A stretch of 64,000 nucleotides of DNA, taken from contig NZ_JAHXZL010000004.1 in NCBI RefSeq assembly GCF_019429525.1, forward strand, positions 344,309-408,308, read 5' to 3'. The notes beneath the pieces were generated by a model. That model saw only the letters and a program-made list of their open reading frames with translations, was not told where the DNA came from and searched no databases. The position numbers were made by a program, and so were the translations under genes. Numbering within the stretch: the first letter of the stretch is position 1; the number at the start of each line of letters is the position of its first letter. This DNA is from Sphingomonas folli. GTDB taxonomy: Bacteria; Pseudomonadota; Alphaproteobacteria; Sphingomonadales; Sphingomonadaceae. Below, piece by piece: positions 7,681-15,557 of this stretch.

Positions 7681-9516
7681 TCACGGCTGCCAGTTGGGCC
7701 GATATCCGGGATCGAGCCGGCGATCGAGGAAATAGGCCGCGCTGATGAAGGCCAGGTGGGTCAGCGCCTGGGGGAAGTTGCCGAGCGCCTCGCCGCGGCG
7801 GTCGAGCTCCTCGGCGAACAGGCCGAGGTGGTTGCCGTAGGCGATCCCCTTCTCGAGCATCAGCTGCGCCTCCTCCAGCCGCCCCGCGCGCGCGAGGCAC
7901 TCGGCGTACCAGAAAGTGCAGGTGGTGAAGGCGCCCTCGCCACCCTCCAGCCCGTCGTCGTCGCGGTAGCGATAGACCAGGCCGTCGTCGCGCAGCTGCT
8001 CGCCGATCGCGTCGAGCGTCCTCAGCCACACCGGGTCGGTGGACGAGACGAAGCGCACCAGCGGCAGCATCAGCAGCGCGGCGTCGAGCGCGGTGCCGCC
8101 GCGCTCCTGGACGAAATAGCCGTGCACCGGGTGGCGGAAATTGGCCCAGACGTCCGCGACGATCGCGTCGCGCGCCTCCGCCCAGGCGACCAGCGGCGCG
8201 GGCAGCGAGCGCTTCTTGGCGAGGCGGATCGCGCGATCGAGCGCGACCCAGCACATCACGCGCGAGTGGAGGAAGTGGCGCGGCGCGCCGCGCATCTCCC
8301 AGATGCCGGCGTCGGGTTCCTGCCAGTGCGCGATCACGAAATCGACGATGCCGCGGACGTGCTGCCAGCCCGCGTGGCTCATCGCCGCGCCGTATTTGTT
8401 CGACAGGTACGTGCTGTCGAGCAGCTCGCCGAAGATATCGAGCTGGGTCTGCGCGTGCGCGGCGTTGCCGATCCGCACCGGGCGGCTGCCGGCGTGGCCG
8501 GCGAGATGGTCGAGCTCGCGCTCGTCGGCCGCCTCGGAGCCGTCGATCGCGTACATCACGCGGATCGGATGCTCCTCATCCGCCTGCATCACGCGCTCGC
8601 CCGCCCAGCGGCGGAAATGCTCGGCCTCGTCGACGAAGCCGAGCCGCATGAAGGCGTAGACGGTGAAGGAGGCGTCGCGGATCCAGGTGGCACGATAGTC
8701 CCAGTTGCGCCCTGCCCCGGTCGCCTCGGGCAGCGCGAAGGTCGCCGCCGCGGCGATCGAGCCGTGCCGCGCCGAGGTCAGCAGCTTGAGCGCGAGCGCC
8801 GAGCGCAGCACCTGCTCGCGCCAGCGCCCCTTGTAGCTCGCGTGGCCGAGCCAGCCGCGCCACGCCCGCGCGGTCGCCTCGACCGCGGCGTCGACCGCCT
8901 CGGCGTCGGGCGCGGCGAGCGAGTCGTCGCCGAGCACGAACCAGGCGCTGTCGCCCGCCGCCAGCGTGAAGTCGGCCGCCGCCTCGCCCCCGCCCTCGCC
9001 CTCGCCCGCGACGAGCGGCATCGAGGCGTGGAGCCGCATCGCGAGCCCGGCACCGACGAACCGCGCGGTCCGGCCCGCGGCCTCGACCCGCGGCACCTCG
9101 CGCGCGTAATCGAAGCGCGGCGCGCAGCGCGCGTCGAAGCCGACCGTCCCCTGGGTCACCGTGACACGGCGGATCACGCAGCGACCGCCCAGCGTCCCGA
9201 CCGCGTCGGGGTGCGGCATCAGGTCGATCACCTCGGCGCTGCCCGCCTGCGCCATCCAGCGCGTCACCAGCACGTTGGTGTCGGGCAGGTAGAGCTGCAA
9301 CCGCCGCGCGTCGGCGAGGCGGGGGGCGAGCCAGAAGCCGCCGCCTTTCCCGTCGTCGAGCAGGTCGGCGAAGATCGTGGGGCTGTCGAGCGCGGGCCAG
9401 CACAGATAGTCGATCGTGCCGTCGCGCGCGACCAGCGCCGCCGTCTCCAGGTCGCCGATGATGCCGCGGTCGCCGATCGAGCGGGGCGGCACGCGCCGGC
9501 CGGCGCGCTCAGCCAT
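7681..9516 (-). CDS. Glycoside hydrolase family 15 protein (glucoamylase/trehalase-like)
   Basis: A 611-residue GH15 enzyme. The N-terminal IGDRGIIGDLETAALVARDGTIDYLCWP opens the beta-sandwich domain; the (alpha/alpha)6 barrel shows NWDYRATWIRDASFTVYAFMRLG, then DAGIWEMRG (general acid Glu) and a late CTFWYAECLARAG segment. Cytoplasmic: no signal peptide. GH15 members of this bacterial type act on trehalose or small alpha-glucans. It overlaps the upstream SDR by 8 nt and is the last gene of a three-gene operon. Confidence 0.88.
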   Translation of the reverse strand: MAERAGRRVPPRSIGDRGIIGDLETAALVARDGTIDYLCWPALDSPTIFADLLDDGKGGGFWLAPRLADARRLQLYLPDTNVLVTRWMAQAGSAEVIDLMPHPDAVGTLGGRCVIRRVTVTQGTVGFDARCAPRFDYAREVPRVEAAGRTARFVGAGLAMRLHASMPLVAGEGEGGGEAAADFTLAAGDSAWFVLGDDSLAAPDAEAVDAAVEATARAWRGWLGHASYKGRWREQVLRSALALKLLTSARHGSIAAAATFALPEATGAGRNWDYRATWIRDASFTVYAFMRLGFVDEAEHFRRWAGERVMQADEEHPIRVMYAIDGSEAADERELDHLAGHAGSRPVRIGNAAHAQTQLDIFGELLDSTYLSNKYGAAMSHAGWQHVRGIVDFVIAHWQEPDAGIWEMRGAPRHFLHSRVMCWVALDRAIRLAKKRSLPAPLVAWAEARDAIVADVWANFRHPVHGYFVQERGGTALDAALLMLPLVRFVSSTDPVWLRTLDAIGEQLRDDGLVYRYRDDDGLEGGEGAFTTCTFWYAECLARAGRLEEAQLMLEKGIAYGNHLGLFAEELDRRGEALGNFPQALTHLAFISAAYFLDRRLDPGYRPNWQP

Positions 9517-10321
9517 TGTCGCGGAACTCGGGGTAGAGCGTCATCCCGCCGTCGACGAACAACGTGGTGCCGGTGACATAGTCGGCGTCGTCGGAGGCGA
9601 GCCACACCGCCGCGCGCGCGACGTCCTCGGGCTCGCCGATCCGCCCGTAAGGGATCAGCCGCAGCAGCTTCGCCAGCGCCTCGTCGGTCTCCCACGCCTC
9701 CCTGTTGATCGGGGTGCGGATCGCGCCCGGGGCGATCGCATTGACCCGGATGCCGTCGCCGGCGACCTCCTGCGCGAGCGAGCGCGTCAGCATCCGCACC
9801 CCGCCCTTGGCGGAGGCGTAGTTGACGTGCCCCGCCCAGGGGATCACCTCGTGGACCGAGCTCATCGCGATGATCGTTCCCGCGCTCCGTGCCGGGCGGC
9901 GGTCGCGCGGCTGCGCGCGGAAACGGCGCACCGCCTCGCGCGCGCAGAGGAAATGGCCGGTGAGGTTGACGCCGATCACCGCGTTCCACTGGTCGAGCGA
10001 GAGGTCGGCGACGGCGGCGTCCTGCTGCACCCCCGAGTTGGCGACGAGCACGTCGACGCGGCCGAAGGCGGCGGCGGCCTCGTCGAACAGGCGGATCACC
10101 TCCTCCTCGCGCGCGACGTCGGCCGCGATCGCGACGGCGCGGCCGCCCGCGGCCTCGATCCGCCCGACGAGGTCCTCCGCGGGCGCGCGCTGCGAGCGAT
10201 AGTTCACCGCCACCGCCGCGCCGGCACCGGCGAGCGCCTCGGCGACCGCGAGTCCGATCCCCGAGCTCGCCCCGGTGACGATCGCGCTATGGCCGGCGAG
10301 CGGCCGTGCGGGGTCGGTCAT
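9509..10321 (-). CDS. SDR oxidoreductase, glucose 1-dehydrogenase-like
   Basis: A 270-residue classical short-chain dehydrogenase: TGASSGIG cofactor motif at about 17-24, NSGVQ in place of NNAG, SS...YASAK catalytic Ser/Tyr/Lys near residue 170, and the C-terminal TGTTLFVDGGMTLYP typical of the glucose 1-dehydrogenase branch. Its context between a Gfo/Idh/MocA enzyme and a GH15 hydrolase favours a sugar substrate. It starts 7 nt after the upstream gene's stop and overlaps the GH15 gene. The substrate is inferred. Confidence 0.85.
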   Translation of the reverse strand: MTDPARPLAGHSAIVTGASSGIGLAVAEALAGAGAAVAVNYRSQRAPAEDLVGRIEAAGGRAVAIAADVAREEEVIRLFDEAAAAFGRVDVLVANSGVQQDAAVADLSLDQWNAVIGVNLTGHFLCAREAVRRFRAQPRDRRPARSAGTIIAMSSVHEVIPWAGHVNYASAKGGVRMLTRSLAQEVAGDGIRVNAIAPGAIRTPINREAWETDEALAKLLRLIPYGRIGEPEDVARAAVWLASDDADYVTGTTLFVDGGMTLYPEFRDNG

Positions 10322-10328
10322 CGCCGCC

Positions 10329-11462
10329 TCAGTCGCGCGTCGGGGAGGAGGCGTTGACCGGCTCGGGCGCCGACACCGCGCGCAGCGTCTGCAGCTGCGA
10401 CTCCGGGTCGATCCGGCGTGTCCGCTGCATCACCTTCACCGGTTCGGCCTTGCCGCTGCGCATCGCCGCGACCACCGCCTCGATCACCGCGAGGTCGGCG
10501 AGCCCCTCCTCGCCGTCGGGCTCGGGGTCGCGGCCCTCGAGGATGCAGTCGGAGAAATAGCGCAGCTCGCCGCCGAACTGGTCGGTCGCGGCGAAGGTCT
10601 CGTGCGAGTCCTTGCCGCCGACGCTGCGGAACTGCTCCAGCCCCTGGCCGAAGCCATAGGCGGGATTCATCTCGATCGAACCCTTGGTACCGACGATGAT
10701 GAGGCTGTCGACCGCGTCGGCGGCGTAGCTGACCGTGAACTGCGCCAGCTTGCCGCCGGGCAGCCGCAGCGTCGCGGCGACGGTGTCGTCGAGGTCGCCC
10801 AGCCCGGCGGACGGGTGGCGCACGCCGACGGCGGACACCACCTCGACCGGCTCGGCCCCGAACAGATAGCGGATCGCGTTGATCGGATAGGCACCCATGT
10901 CGAACAGCGGGCCCGCCTCGATGCCGTGATGCGCGCGGTGGTTGGCGGGATCGAGCGGCTGCGCGAACAGCGAGGTGAAGGCGATCGGCTCACCGATCTC
11001 GCCCGCGCGGATGCGGCGGATCGCGTCGAGCGTGGCGGGCTCGAAGTGGAGGCGATAGGCCGTCATCAGCTTCGCCTTGCCGCGCTTGGCCGCGTCGGCG
11101 ATCCGCTGGGCCTGCTCGCTCGATACCTCGAGCGGCTTCTCGCACAGCACGTGGATGCCGGCCTCGAGCGCTGGCACCGCGAACTCGGCGTGGCGCCAGT
11201 TGGGGGTGGCCAGATAGATCGCGTCGATCGCGCCGGTACCGAGCAGCGCCGCGAAATTCTCATAGCCGTAGAGGTGCTTGACACCATAAGCCTTGCCGAG
11301 CTTGGTGAGCTTGACCGGATCGCCCGAGACCAGCGCGGTGATCTCCGAGTTGCCGGTGTGCTTGACCCCGGGCATCAGCGCCTCCTGCGCGATATCCCCC
11401 AGACCGACGACGGCGTAGCGCACCTTGCGCCCGCCGAGCCCCAGTGCCGACGCGATGCTCAT
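10329..11462 (-). CDS. Gfo/Idh/MocA family oxidoreductase
   Basis: A 377-residue NAD(P)-dependent sugar oxidoreductase resembling glucose-fructose oxidoreductase. The Rossmann segment VRYAVVGLGDIAQEALMPG begins at residue 14, and EKPLEVS carries the conserved EKP motif. The C-terminal domain shows GPLFDMGAYPINAIRYLFG. Without the export signal of Zymomonas Gfo, it should be cytoplasmic. ATG 11462 is chosen because GGAGACAGG precedes it; the 55-residue extension to 11627 is not family-like. First gene of the Gfo-SDR-GH15 operon. Confidence 0.9.
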   Translation of the reverse strand: MSIASALGLGGRKVRYAVVGLGDIAQEALMPGVKHTGNSEITALVSGDPVKLTKLGKAYGVKHLYGYENFAALLGTGAIDAIYLATPNWRHAEFAVPALEAGIHVLCEKPLEVSSEQAQRIADAAKRGKAKLMTAYRLHFEPATLDAIRRIRAGEIGEPIAFTSLFAQPLDPANHRAHHGIEAGPLFDMGAYPINAIRYLFGAEPVEVVSAVGVRHPSAGLGDLDDTVAATLRLPGGKLAQFTVSYAADAVDSLIIVGTKGSIEMNPAYGFGQGLEQFRSVGGKDSHETFAATDQFGGELRYFSDCILEGRDPEPDGEEGLADLAVIEAVVAAMRSGKAEPVKVMQRTRRIDPESQLQTLRAVSAPEPVNASSPTRD

Positions 11463-11723
11463 GCCTGTCTCCGCTGCTTCCGTTCGAGGAAGGCCGCAAC
11501 CGCGCGGGAGGGCGGGTTGGTTCCGTCCCTGGAGGGAGGACTTCCGGGGAGAGAACGGGGGCGGCGTACCGCAGCGGCGCCGCGTCGCTCGGGTGCCGAC
11601 GTCGCGATCACCGCTTGCGGCGCCCACCCGTCACCATCCGATCGCCCGTCATCCTCGCCGGCGCGGGGAACACGGGGGACGTGACGCGGATCCTGCCGCC
11701 CCTCGCGGGAGGCAGGCGGTGAC

Positions 11724-12296
11724 CTACCCCAACGCCCCCGCCACCGCCGCGCGGAGCGCCGGCAGCACCTCGGCCTCGAACCACGGGTTGCGCCGCATCC
11801 ACGACTGCGAGCGCCAGGACGGGTGCGGCAGCGGGAACAGCGCGGGCAGGTGCGCGCGATAGGCCGCGACGCGCGGCGTCAGTGCGCCCGCGCCCAGCAC
11901 GTGCGCCTGCGCGTACCCGCCGACCAGCAGCGTCAGCCGCACCTCGGGCATCGCCGCCAGCAGCGACTCACGCCACCGCGCCGCGCAGCCGCGCGGCGGC
12001 GCGCGGTCGCCCCCGGCGCCCCGGCCGGGGTAGCAGAAGGCCATCGGCAGCGTCGCCACGCGGCGGGCGTCGTAGAAGGTCGCCGCGTCGATCCCCATCC
12101 ACGCGCGCAGCCGGTCGCCCGAGGCGTCGTCGAACGGGCGGCCGCTGGCGTGGACCTTGCTGCCCGGTGCCTGGCTCGCGATCAGCAGCCGCGCGTGGGG
12201 CGAGACCTGGATCACCGGCCGCGCGCCGAGCGGCAGCTCCGCCGCGCAGGCGGTGCAGGCGCGCACCCGCGCCACGAGCTGGTCGAACGTCTCCAC
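11724..12296 (-). CDS. Uracil-DNA glycosylase superfamily protein
   Basis: About 190 residues with the UDG-fold blocks LLIASQAPGSKVHASGRPFDD (motif with the water-activating region), a central LLVGGYAQAHVLG and PLPHPSWRSQ (the HPS DNA-binding loop). Cys residues near the N-terminus (RACTACAAE) are in the place where family 4/5 enzymes carry cluster ligands, but only a pair is visible. The frame stays open to an ATG at 12368; GTG 12296 gives VETFDQLVARVRACTACA, the usual family N-terminus, and is preferred. Divergent from the Mo enzyme gene. Confidence 0.78.
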   Translation of the reverse strand: METFDQLVARVRACTACAAELPLGARPVIQVSPHARLLIASQAPGSKVHASGRPFDDASGDRLRAWMGIDAATFYDARRVATLPMAFCYPGRGAGGDRAPPRGCAARWRESLLAAMPEVRLTLLVGGYAQAHVLGAGALTPRVAAYRAHLPALFPLPHPSWRSQSWMRRNPWFEAEVLPALRAAVAGALG

Positions 12297-12391
12297 CGTC
12301 TCCGAGGTAGGGTTCGCGCACCGCGGCGCAAGACAGCGGGGCTTGGCCGCGACCGCCGCGCGCGCCATCTTGCGCGGAGGAGTCGCGCGCG

Positions 12392-13039
12392 ATGGATGAC
12401 CTACCCCCCGACAGCAAGCTCACCCGCTCGAAGCGGCGCTGGGCCGAGGAGCACAAATTCGCCGACGCTACCCCACCCACCGGTCGCGAGCGGCTGCCGC
12501 CCGGCCAGCACCTCGTCACCGGCTGGCCGGTGCTCGACCTGGGCGAGACGCCGGACATCGGCACCGAGCGCTGGCGGCTGGAGATCGGCGGCCTGGTCGA
12601 GCGGCCGGTCGCGCTCGACTGGGCCGGCTTCACCGCTTTGCCCCAGACCCGCTCGCGCTCGGACATCCACTGCGTCACCACCTGGTCGCGCTACGACAAC
12701 GACTGGACCGGGGTGCGCGCGCGCGACCTGCTCGACCTGGTCACGCCCCTCCCCGAGGCGCGGGCAGTGATGCTGCACGGCTATGACGGTTACACCACCA
12801 ACGTGCCGCTCGCGGACGTCGCCGCGGCGGACTCGCTGGTGGCGCATGCCTGGCAGGGGAGCCCGCTGTCGCGCGAGCATGGTGGACCCGCGCGGCTGAT
12901 CATCCCGCACCTGTATTTCTGGAAGAGCGCCAAGTGGATCCGGCGAATCGAGCTGCTCGGCCGCGACGCGCCGGGCTTCTGGGAGGTCAACGGCTATCAC
13001 ATGCGCGGCGACCCGTGGCGGGCGGAACGCTACGGATGA
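12392..13039 (+). CDS. Sulfite oxidase-like molybdopterin oxidoreductase
   Basis: A 215-residue protein of the oxidoreductase molybdopterin-binding family (PF00174). SDIHCVTTWSRYDNDW carries the Cys that ligates molybdenum, followed by LHGYDGYTTNVPLADV and GGPARLIIPHLYFWKSAKWI. It lacks the Tat signal of MsrP/YedY and the dimerisation and haem domains of true sulfite oxidase, so it is a single-domain cytoplasmic member. Physiological substrate unknown. No partner subunit is adjacent. Confidence 0.88.
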   Translation: MDDLPPDSKLTRSKRRWAEEHKFADATPPTGRERLPPGQHLVTGWPVLDLGETPDIGTERWRLEIGGLVERPVALDWAGFTALPQTRSRSDIHCVTTWSRYDNDWTGVRARDLLDLVTPLPEARAVMLHGYDGYTTNVPLADVAAADSLVAHAWQGSPLSREHGGPARLIIPHLYFWKSAKWIRRIELLGRDAPGFWEVNGYHMRGDPWRAERYG

Positions 13040-13053
13040 TGGCGGCGGGAAGC

Positions 13054-13130
<77 letters not shown>

Positions 13131-13166
13131 CGGTCGGCTGCGACTAGCAGGGTGCGCGGCGTCGCG

Positions 13167-13553
13167 CTACCCGCTTTTCGCGGGGCGGCGCGCGATCGTC
13201 ACCGGCTGGAACGGCGCCAGGCCGCAGCTCGCGCCGCGCATCCCGCCGGTCGTGTAGAGCACGGTGATGATGTCCTGCGCGCACAATTGCCCGATCGACG
13301 TGGCGTAGCCGAAGCGCCGCTCGAAGCCGAGCCCGGGGCAGGCCTGGGGCAGCGTCACCCGGTAATAGCGGTCGCCGACGGTATGGAAGTCGATCACGCG
13401 GTCGCTGCGCACCAGGCTCTCGCGCAGCGCGCTGATCGGCACGCAGGTGCGCGGCGCGCCCGCGGGTACCGCCTCGGGCACCGCCGGCCCGCGGTCGCGC
13501 GCCAGCGCCGCGCCGGACAGCATCAACACCGTCATCGCCAAGCCCAAGCGCAT
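13167..13553 (-). CDS. Secreted protein of unknown function, DUF6491-like
   Basis: A 128-residue protein with a signal peptide (residues 1-18, LGLAMTVLMLSGAALA), then a small Cys-containing domain: CVPISALRES, IDFHTVGDRYYRVTLPQACPGLG, GQLCAQDIITVLY, and a C-terminal CGLAPFQPVT. The pattern (C-I, dF-v-d, yyrv-L-C-gL, LC-D-I) resembles the uncharacterised DUF6491 family; I state this from memory. Periplasmic location is inferred. It starts 10 nt after the nth stop and may be the last gene of dapB-nth. Confidence 0.75.
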   Translation of the reverse strand: MRLGLAMTVLMLSGAALARDRGPAVPEAVPAGAPRTCVPISALRESLVRSDRVIDFHTVGDRYYRVTLPQACPGLGFERRFGYATSIGQLCAQDIITVLYTTGGMRGASCGLAPFQPVTIARRPAKSG

Positions 13554-13563
13554 CGCCGCCTCC

Positions 13564-14229
13564 TCAGCCCGCGCGCGCCGCGGCCCGGTCGGGCGGCGGC
13601 GGCGTCTTCGGCGTGAACGCGCAGAGGTCGTGCTCGATGCAGCGCCAGCACTCGGGGCGACGCGCCTTGCAGACGTAGCGGCCGTGCAGGATCAGCCAAT
13701 GGTGCGCGTGCACCCGGAACGGCGCGGGAGTCACCGCGTCGAGCCGCTTCTCCACCGCGAGCACGGTCCTGCCGCGCGCCAGCCCGGTGCGGTTGCCGAC
13801 GCGGAAGATGTGCGTGTCGACCGCGAAGGTCTCCTCGCCGAAGGCGACGTTGAGCACGACGTTGGCGGTCTTGCGCCCGACCCCGGGCAGCGCCTCCAGC
13901 GCGGCGCGGTCGCGCGGCACCTGCCCGCCGTGCCGCTCGATCAGCGCCTGGCTCAGCGCGATGACGTTCTTGGCCTTGGTGTTGAACAGCCCGATCGTGC
14001 GGATATGCCGCTTGAGCCCGTCCTCGCCGAGCGCGACCATCGCCGCGGGGGTGTCGACCTCGGCGAACAGCGCGCGCGTGGCGCGGTTGACCCCGGCGTC
14101 GGTCGCCTGGGCGGAGAGCACCACCGCGACCAGCAGAGTGTAGACGTTGACCGACTCGAGCTCGGTCTCGGGATGCGGGTTGTCCTCGGCCAGCCGCCGG
14201 TAGAATTCGGCGACCTCGCGCCGGGTCAC
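13564..14229 (-). CDS. nth: Endonuclease III
   Basis: A 221-residue DNA glycosylase/AP lyase for oxidised pyrimidines. The helix-hairpin-helix LPGVGRKTANVVL carries the catalytic Lys, VDTHIFRVGNR the catalytic Asp, and the [4Fe-4S] loop is Cys-X6-Cys-X2-Cys-X5-Cys (CKARRPECWRCIEHDLC). GTG at 14229 overlaps the dapB TGA; this start gives the family N-terminus VAEFYRRLAEDNP, while a longer frame does not. Translationally coupled to dapB. Confidence 0.96.
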   Translation of the reverse strand: MTRREVAEFYRRLAEDNPHPETELESVNVYTLLVAVVLSAQATDAGVNRATRALFAEVDTPAAMVALGEDGLKRHIRTIGLFNTKAKNVIALSQALIERHGGQVPRDRAALEALPGVGRKTANVVLNVAFGEETFAVDTHIFRVGNRTGLARGRTVLAVEKRLDAVTPAPFRVHAHHWLILHGRYVCKARRPECWRCIEHDLCAFTPKTPPPPDRAAARAG

Positions 14230-14954
14230 AGCCCGAGCACCTCCGCCATGGCGTAGCGCCCCGGCGCGCGGCCGGCGAGCCACAGCGCCGCCTTCACCGC
14301 GCCGCGCGCGAAGATGCTGCGGTCCTCGCCGCGATGGCCGAGCTCGACCCGCTCGCCCTCGCCCGCGAAGACGACCGAATGGTCCCCCACCACCGAGCCG
14401 CCGCGCAGCGAGGCGAAGCCGATCGTCCCCTCGGTGCGCGCGCCGACCAGCCCGGCGCGGCTGTCGACCCGCACCTCGGCGAGCCGGGTCGCGCGCCCCG
14501 CCGCGGCGGCCTCGCCGAGCAGCAGCGCGGTGCCCGAGGGCGCGTCGACCTTGTGGCGGTGGTGCATCTCGACGATCTCGATGTCCCAGTCGGCGCCGAG
14601 CCGCGCCGCCGCCTCGCGCACGAGCGTCTGCAGCAGCGTGACGCCGAGCGAGGTGTTGCCGGTCTGGAGCACCGGGATCACCGCGGCCGCCTGCTCGATC
14701 AGCGCGTGATGGGTGGCGCTCAACCCGGTGGTGCCGATCACGATCGGGGTGCGCGCCGCGACCGCCGCGGCGAGATGCGGCTCGAGCGCGGCGGGGGTGG
14801 AGAAATCGACCAGCACGTCGGCGGCCTGGGCGAGCGGCAGCGGGTCACCGCCGGCATCGACCCCGCCCGCGACGGTGCAGCCCTCCTCCTCCGCGATCGT
14901 CGCGATCGCGCGCCCCATGCGACCGTTGCTGCCGTAGATGCCGATGGCGGTCAT
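14226..14954 (-). CDS. dapB: 4-hydroxy-tetrahydrodipicolinate reductase
   Basis: A 242-residue DapB, reducing 4-hydroxy-tetrahydrodipicolinate in the diaminopimelate/lysine pathway. The N-terminal IYGSNGRMGRA is the nucleotide-binding GxxGxMG, GTTGLS and TGNTSLGV follow, and EMHHRHKVDAPSGTAL contains the catalytic His pair and substrate-binding Lys. It ends inside the start codon of nth, forming a dapB-nth operon. Confidence 0.97.
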   Translation of the reverse strand: MTAIGIYGSNGRMGRAIATIAEEEGCTVAGGVDAGGDPLPLAQAADVLVDFSTPAALEPHLAAAVAARTPIVIGTTGLSATHHALIEQAAAVIPVLQTGNTSLGVTLLQTLVREAAARLGADWDIEIVEMHHRHKVDAPSGTALLLGEAAAAGRATRLAEVRVDSRAGLVGARTEGTIGFASLRGGSVVGDHSVVFAGEGERVELGHRGEDRSIFARGAVKAALWLAGRAPGRYAMAEVLGL

Positions 14955-15136
14955 GTCGCGTCACTCGTTCGGAGAGAGGGGTGAGCCCCGACGCGCCTTG
15001 CCACGCGGGACGCGGGAAAGACAGTCGCGCGATGCTCGGCATGGGACGGTCAGGTCGCCGGGCCGAGGCCGCACCCGGGCGACCGAGCGCCCGCCGCGCG
15101 CGGGCGGGTCCGAGGTGCATGTTCTATCGGGAGAGT

Positions 15137-15472
15137 GGGAGGCTTCTGTTGCCCGGTGCCTCCCGTACCGCTGGATTCCCCTTCTGTTGCCCGGTGGGGT
15201 CCGACCGCGCTTTTTTGGTGTAACGTCAGGCCGTTAGGCCCTCAATTACGCCGCAATCGCGAGTGCTTCGTTGTCGTTGGCACTTGTGTGATGGGCCGTC
15301 GCGGTGGTCCCATTCCGAGCGAAAACAGCGCTTTTCAACACACGTCGATCCTGGTTCGGCCCCGTCAGCGCGGCTGCGCGCAGCCGCGGTGGTGGAGCCG
15401 CCGGGTACTGCCCCCGGGTCCGCTGCGCCTATTGTACGCCGCAGTTTATCGCCATAGCCGGGTGAAACCCGA
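15137..15472 (-). ncRNA. ssrA: Permuted two-piece tmRNA (ssrA)
   Basis: tmRNA rescues stalled ribosomes and tags the product for proteolysis. On the minus strand the acceptor piece comes first and ends GGCTCCACCA at 15390. A 26-nt intervening segment with an 18-base palindrome (GCGGCTGCGCGCAGCCGC) follows, then the coding piece begins GGGGCCGAACC at 15363. GGGGCCG pairs with CGGCTCC as the acceptor stem (one GU). The tag frame 15281-15246 reads ANDNEALAIAA then TAA. This arrangement is the known alphaproteobacterial permutation. The outer ends (about 15472 and 15137) are estimates; the left end includes two hairpins with identical loops. Confidence 0.93.
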
Positions 15473-15479
15473 CGCGAGT

Positions 15480-15509
15480 CATATAGGCGGGCGCGCGGCG
15501 CGGGAAAAG
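15480..15509 (-). promoter_or_regulatory. Candidate sigma-70 promoter of ssrA
   Basis: Minus-strand CTTTTC (15509-15504) and TATATG (15485-15480) are separated by 18 bases. This places the start about 7 nt downstream, near 15473, just before the acceptor piece. The -35 is weak. The region is shared with the divergent Rrf2 promoter. Confidence 0.5.
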
Positions 15510-15523
15510 CCCCGCGCGGCCAT

Positions 15524-15552
15524 TTGCCCGCCACAATATCCCTGTATATACT
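15524..15552 (+). promoter_or_regulatory. Candidate sigma-70 promoter of the Rrf2 gene
   Basis: TTGCCC (15524-15529), 17 bases, TATACT (15547-15552): a near-consensus promoter. The ATG of the regulator starts at 15558, 6 nt after the -10, so transcription would begin at or next to the start codon, predicting a leaderless mRNA. Confidence 0.65.
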
Positions 15553-15557
15553 GCGTT

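Noticed and set aside
9509..10321. Assigning the SDR as a true glucose 1-dehydrogenase gene
   Set aside because: SDR substrate cannot be read from sequence; family resemblance only, so no gene symbol given.
15135..15557. N-terminal extension of the Rrf2 frame
   Set aside because: Overlaps the tmRNA and its promoter; the Rrf2 domain starts at the ATG at 15558.
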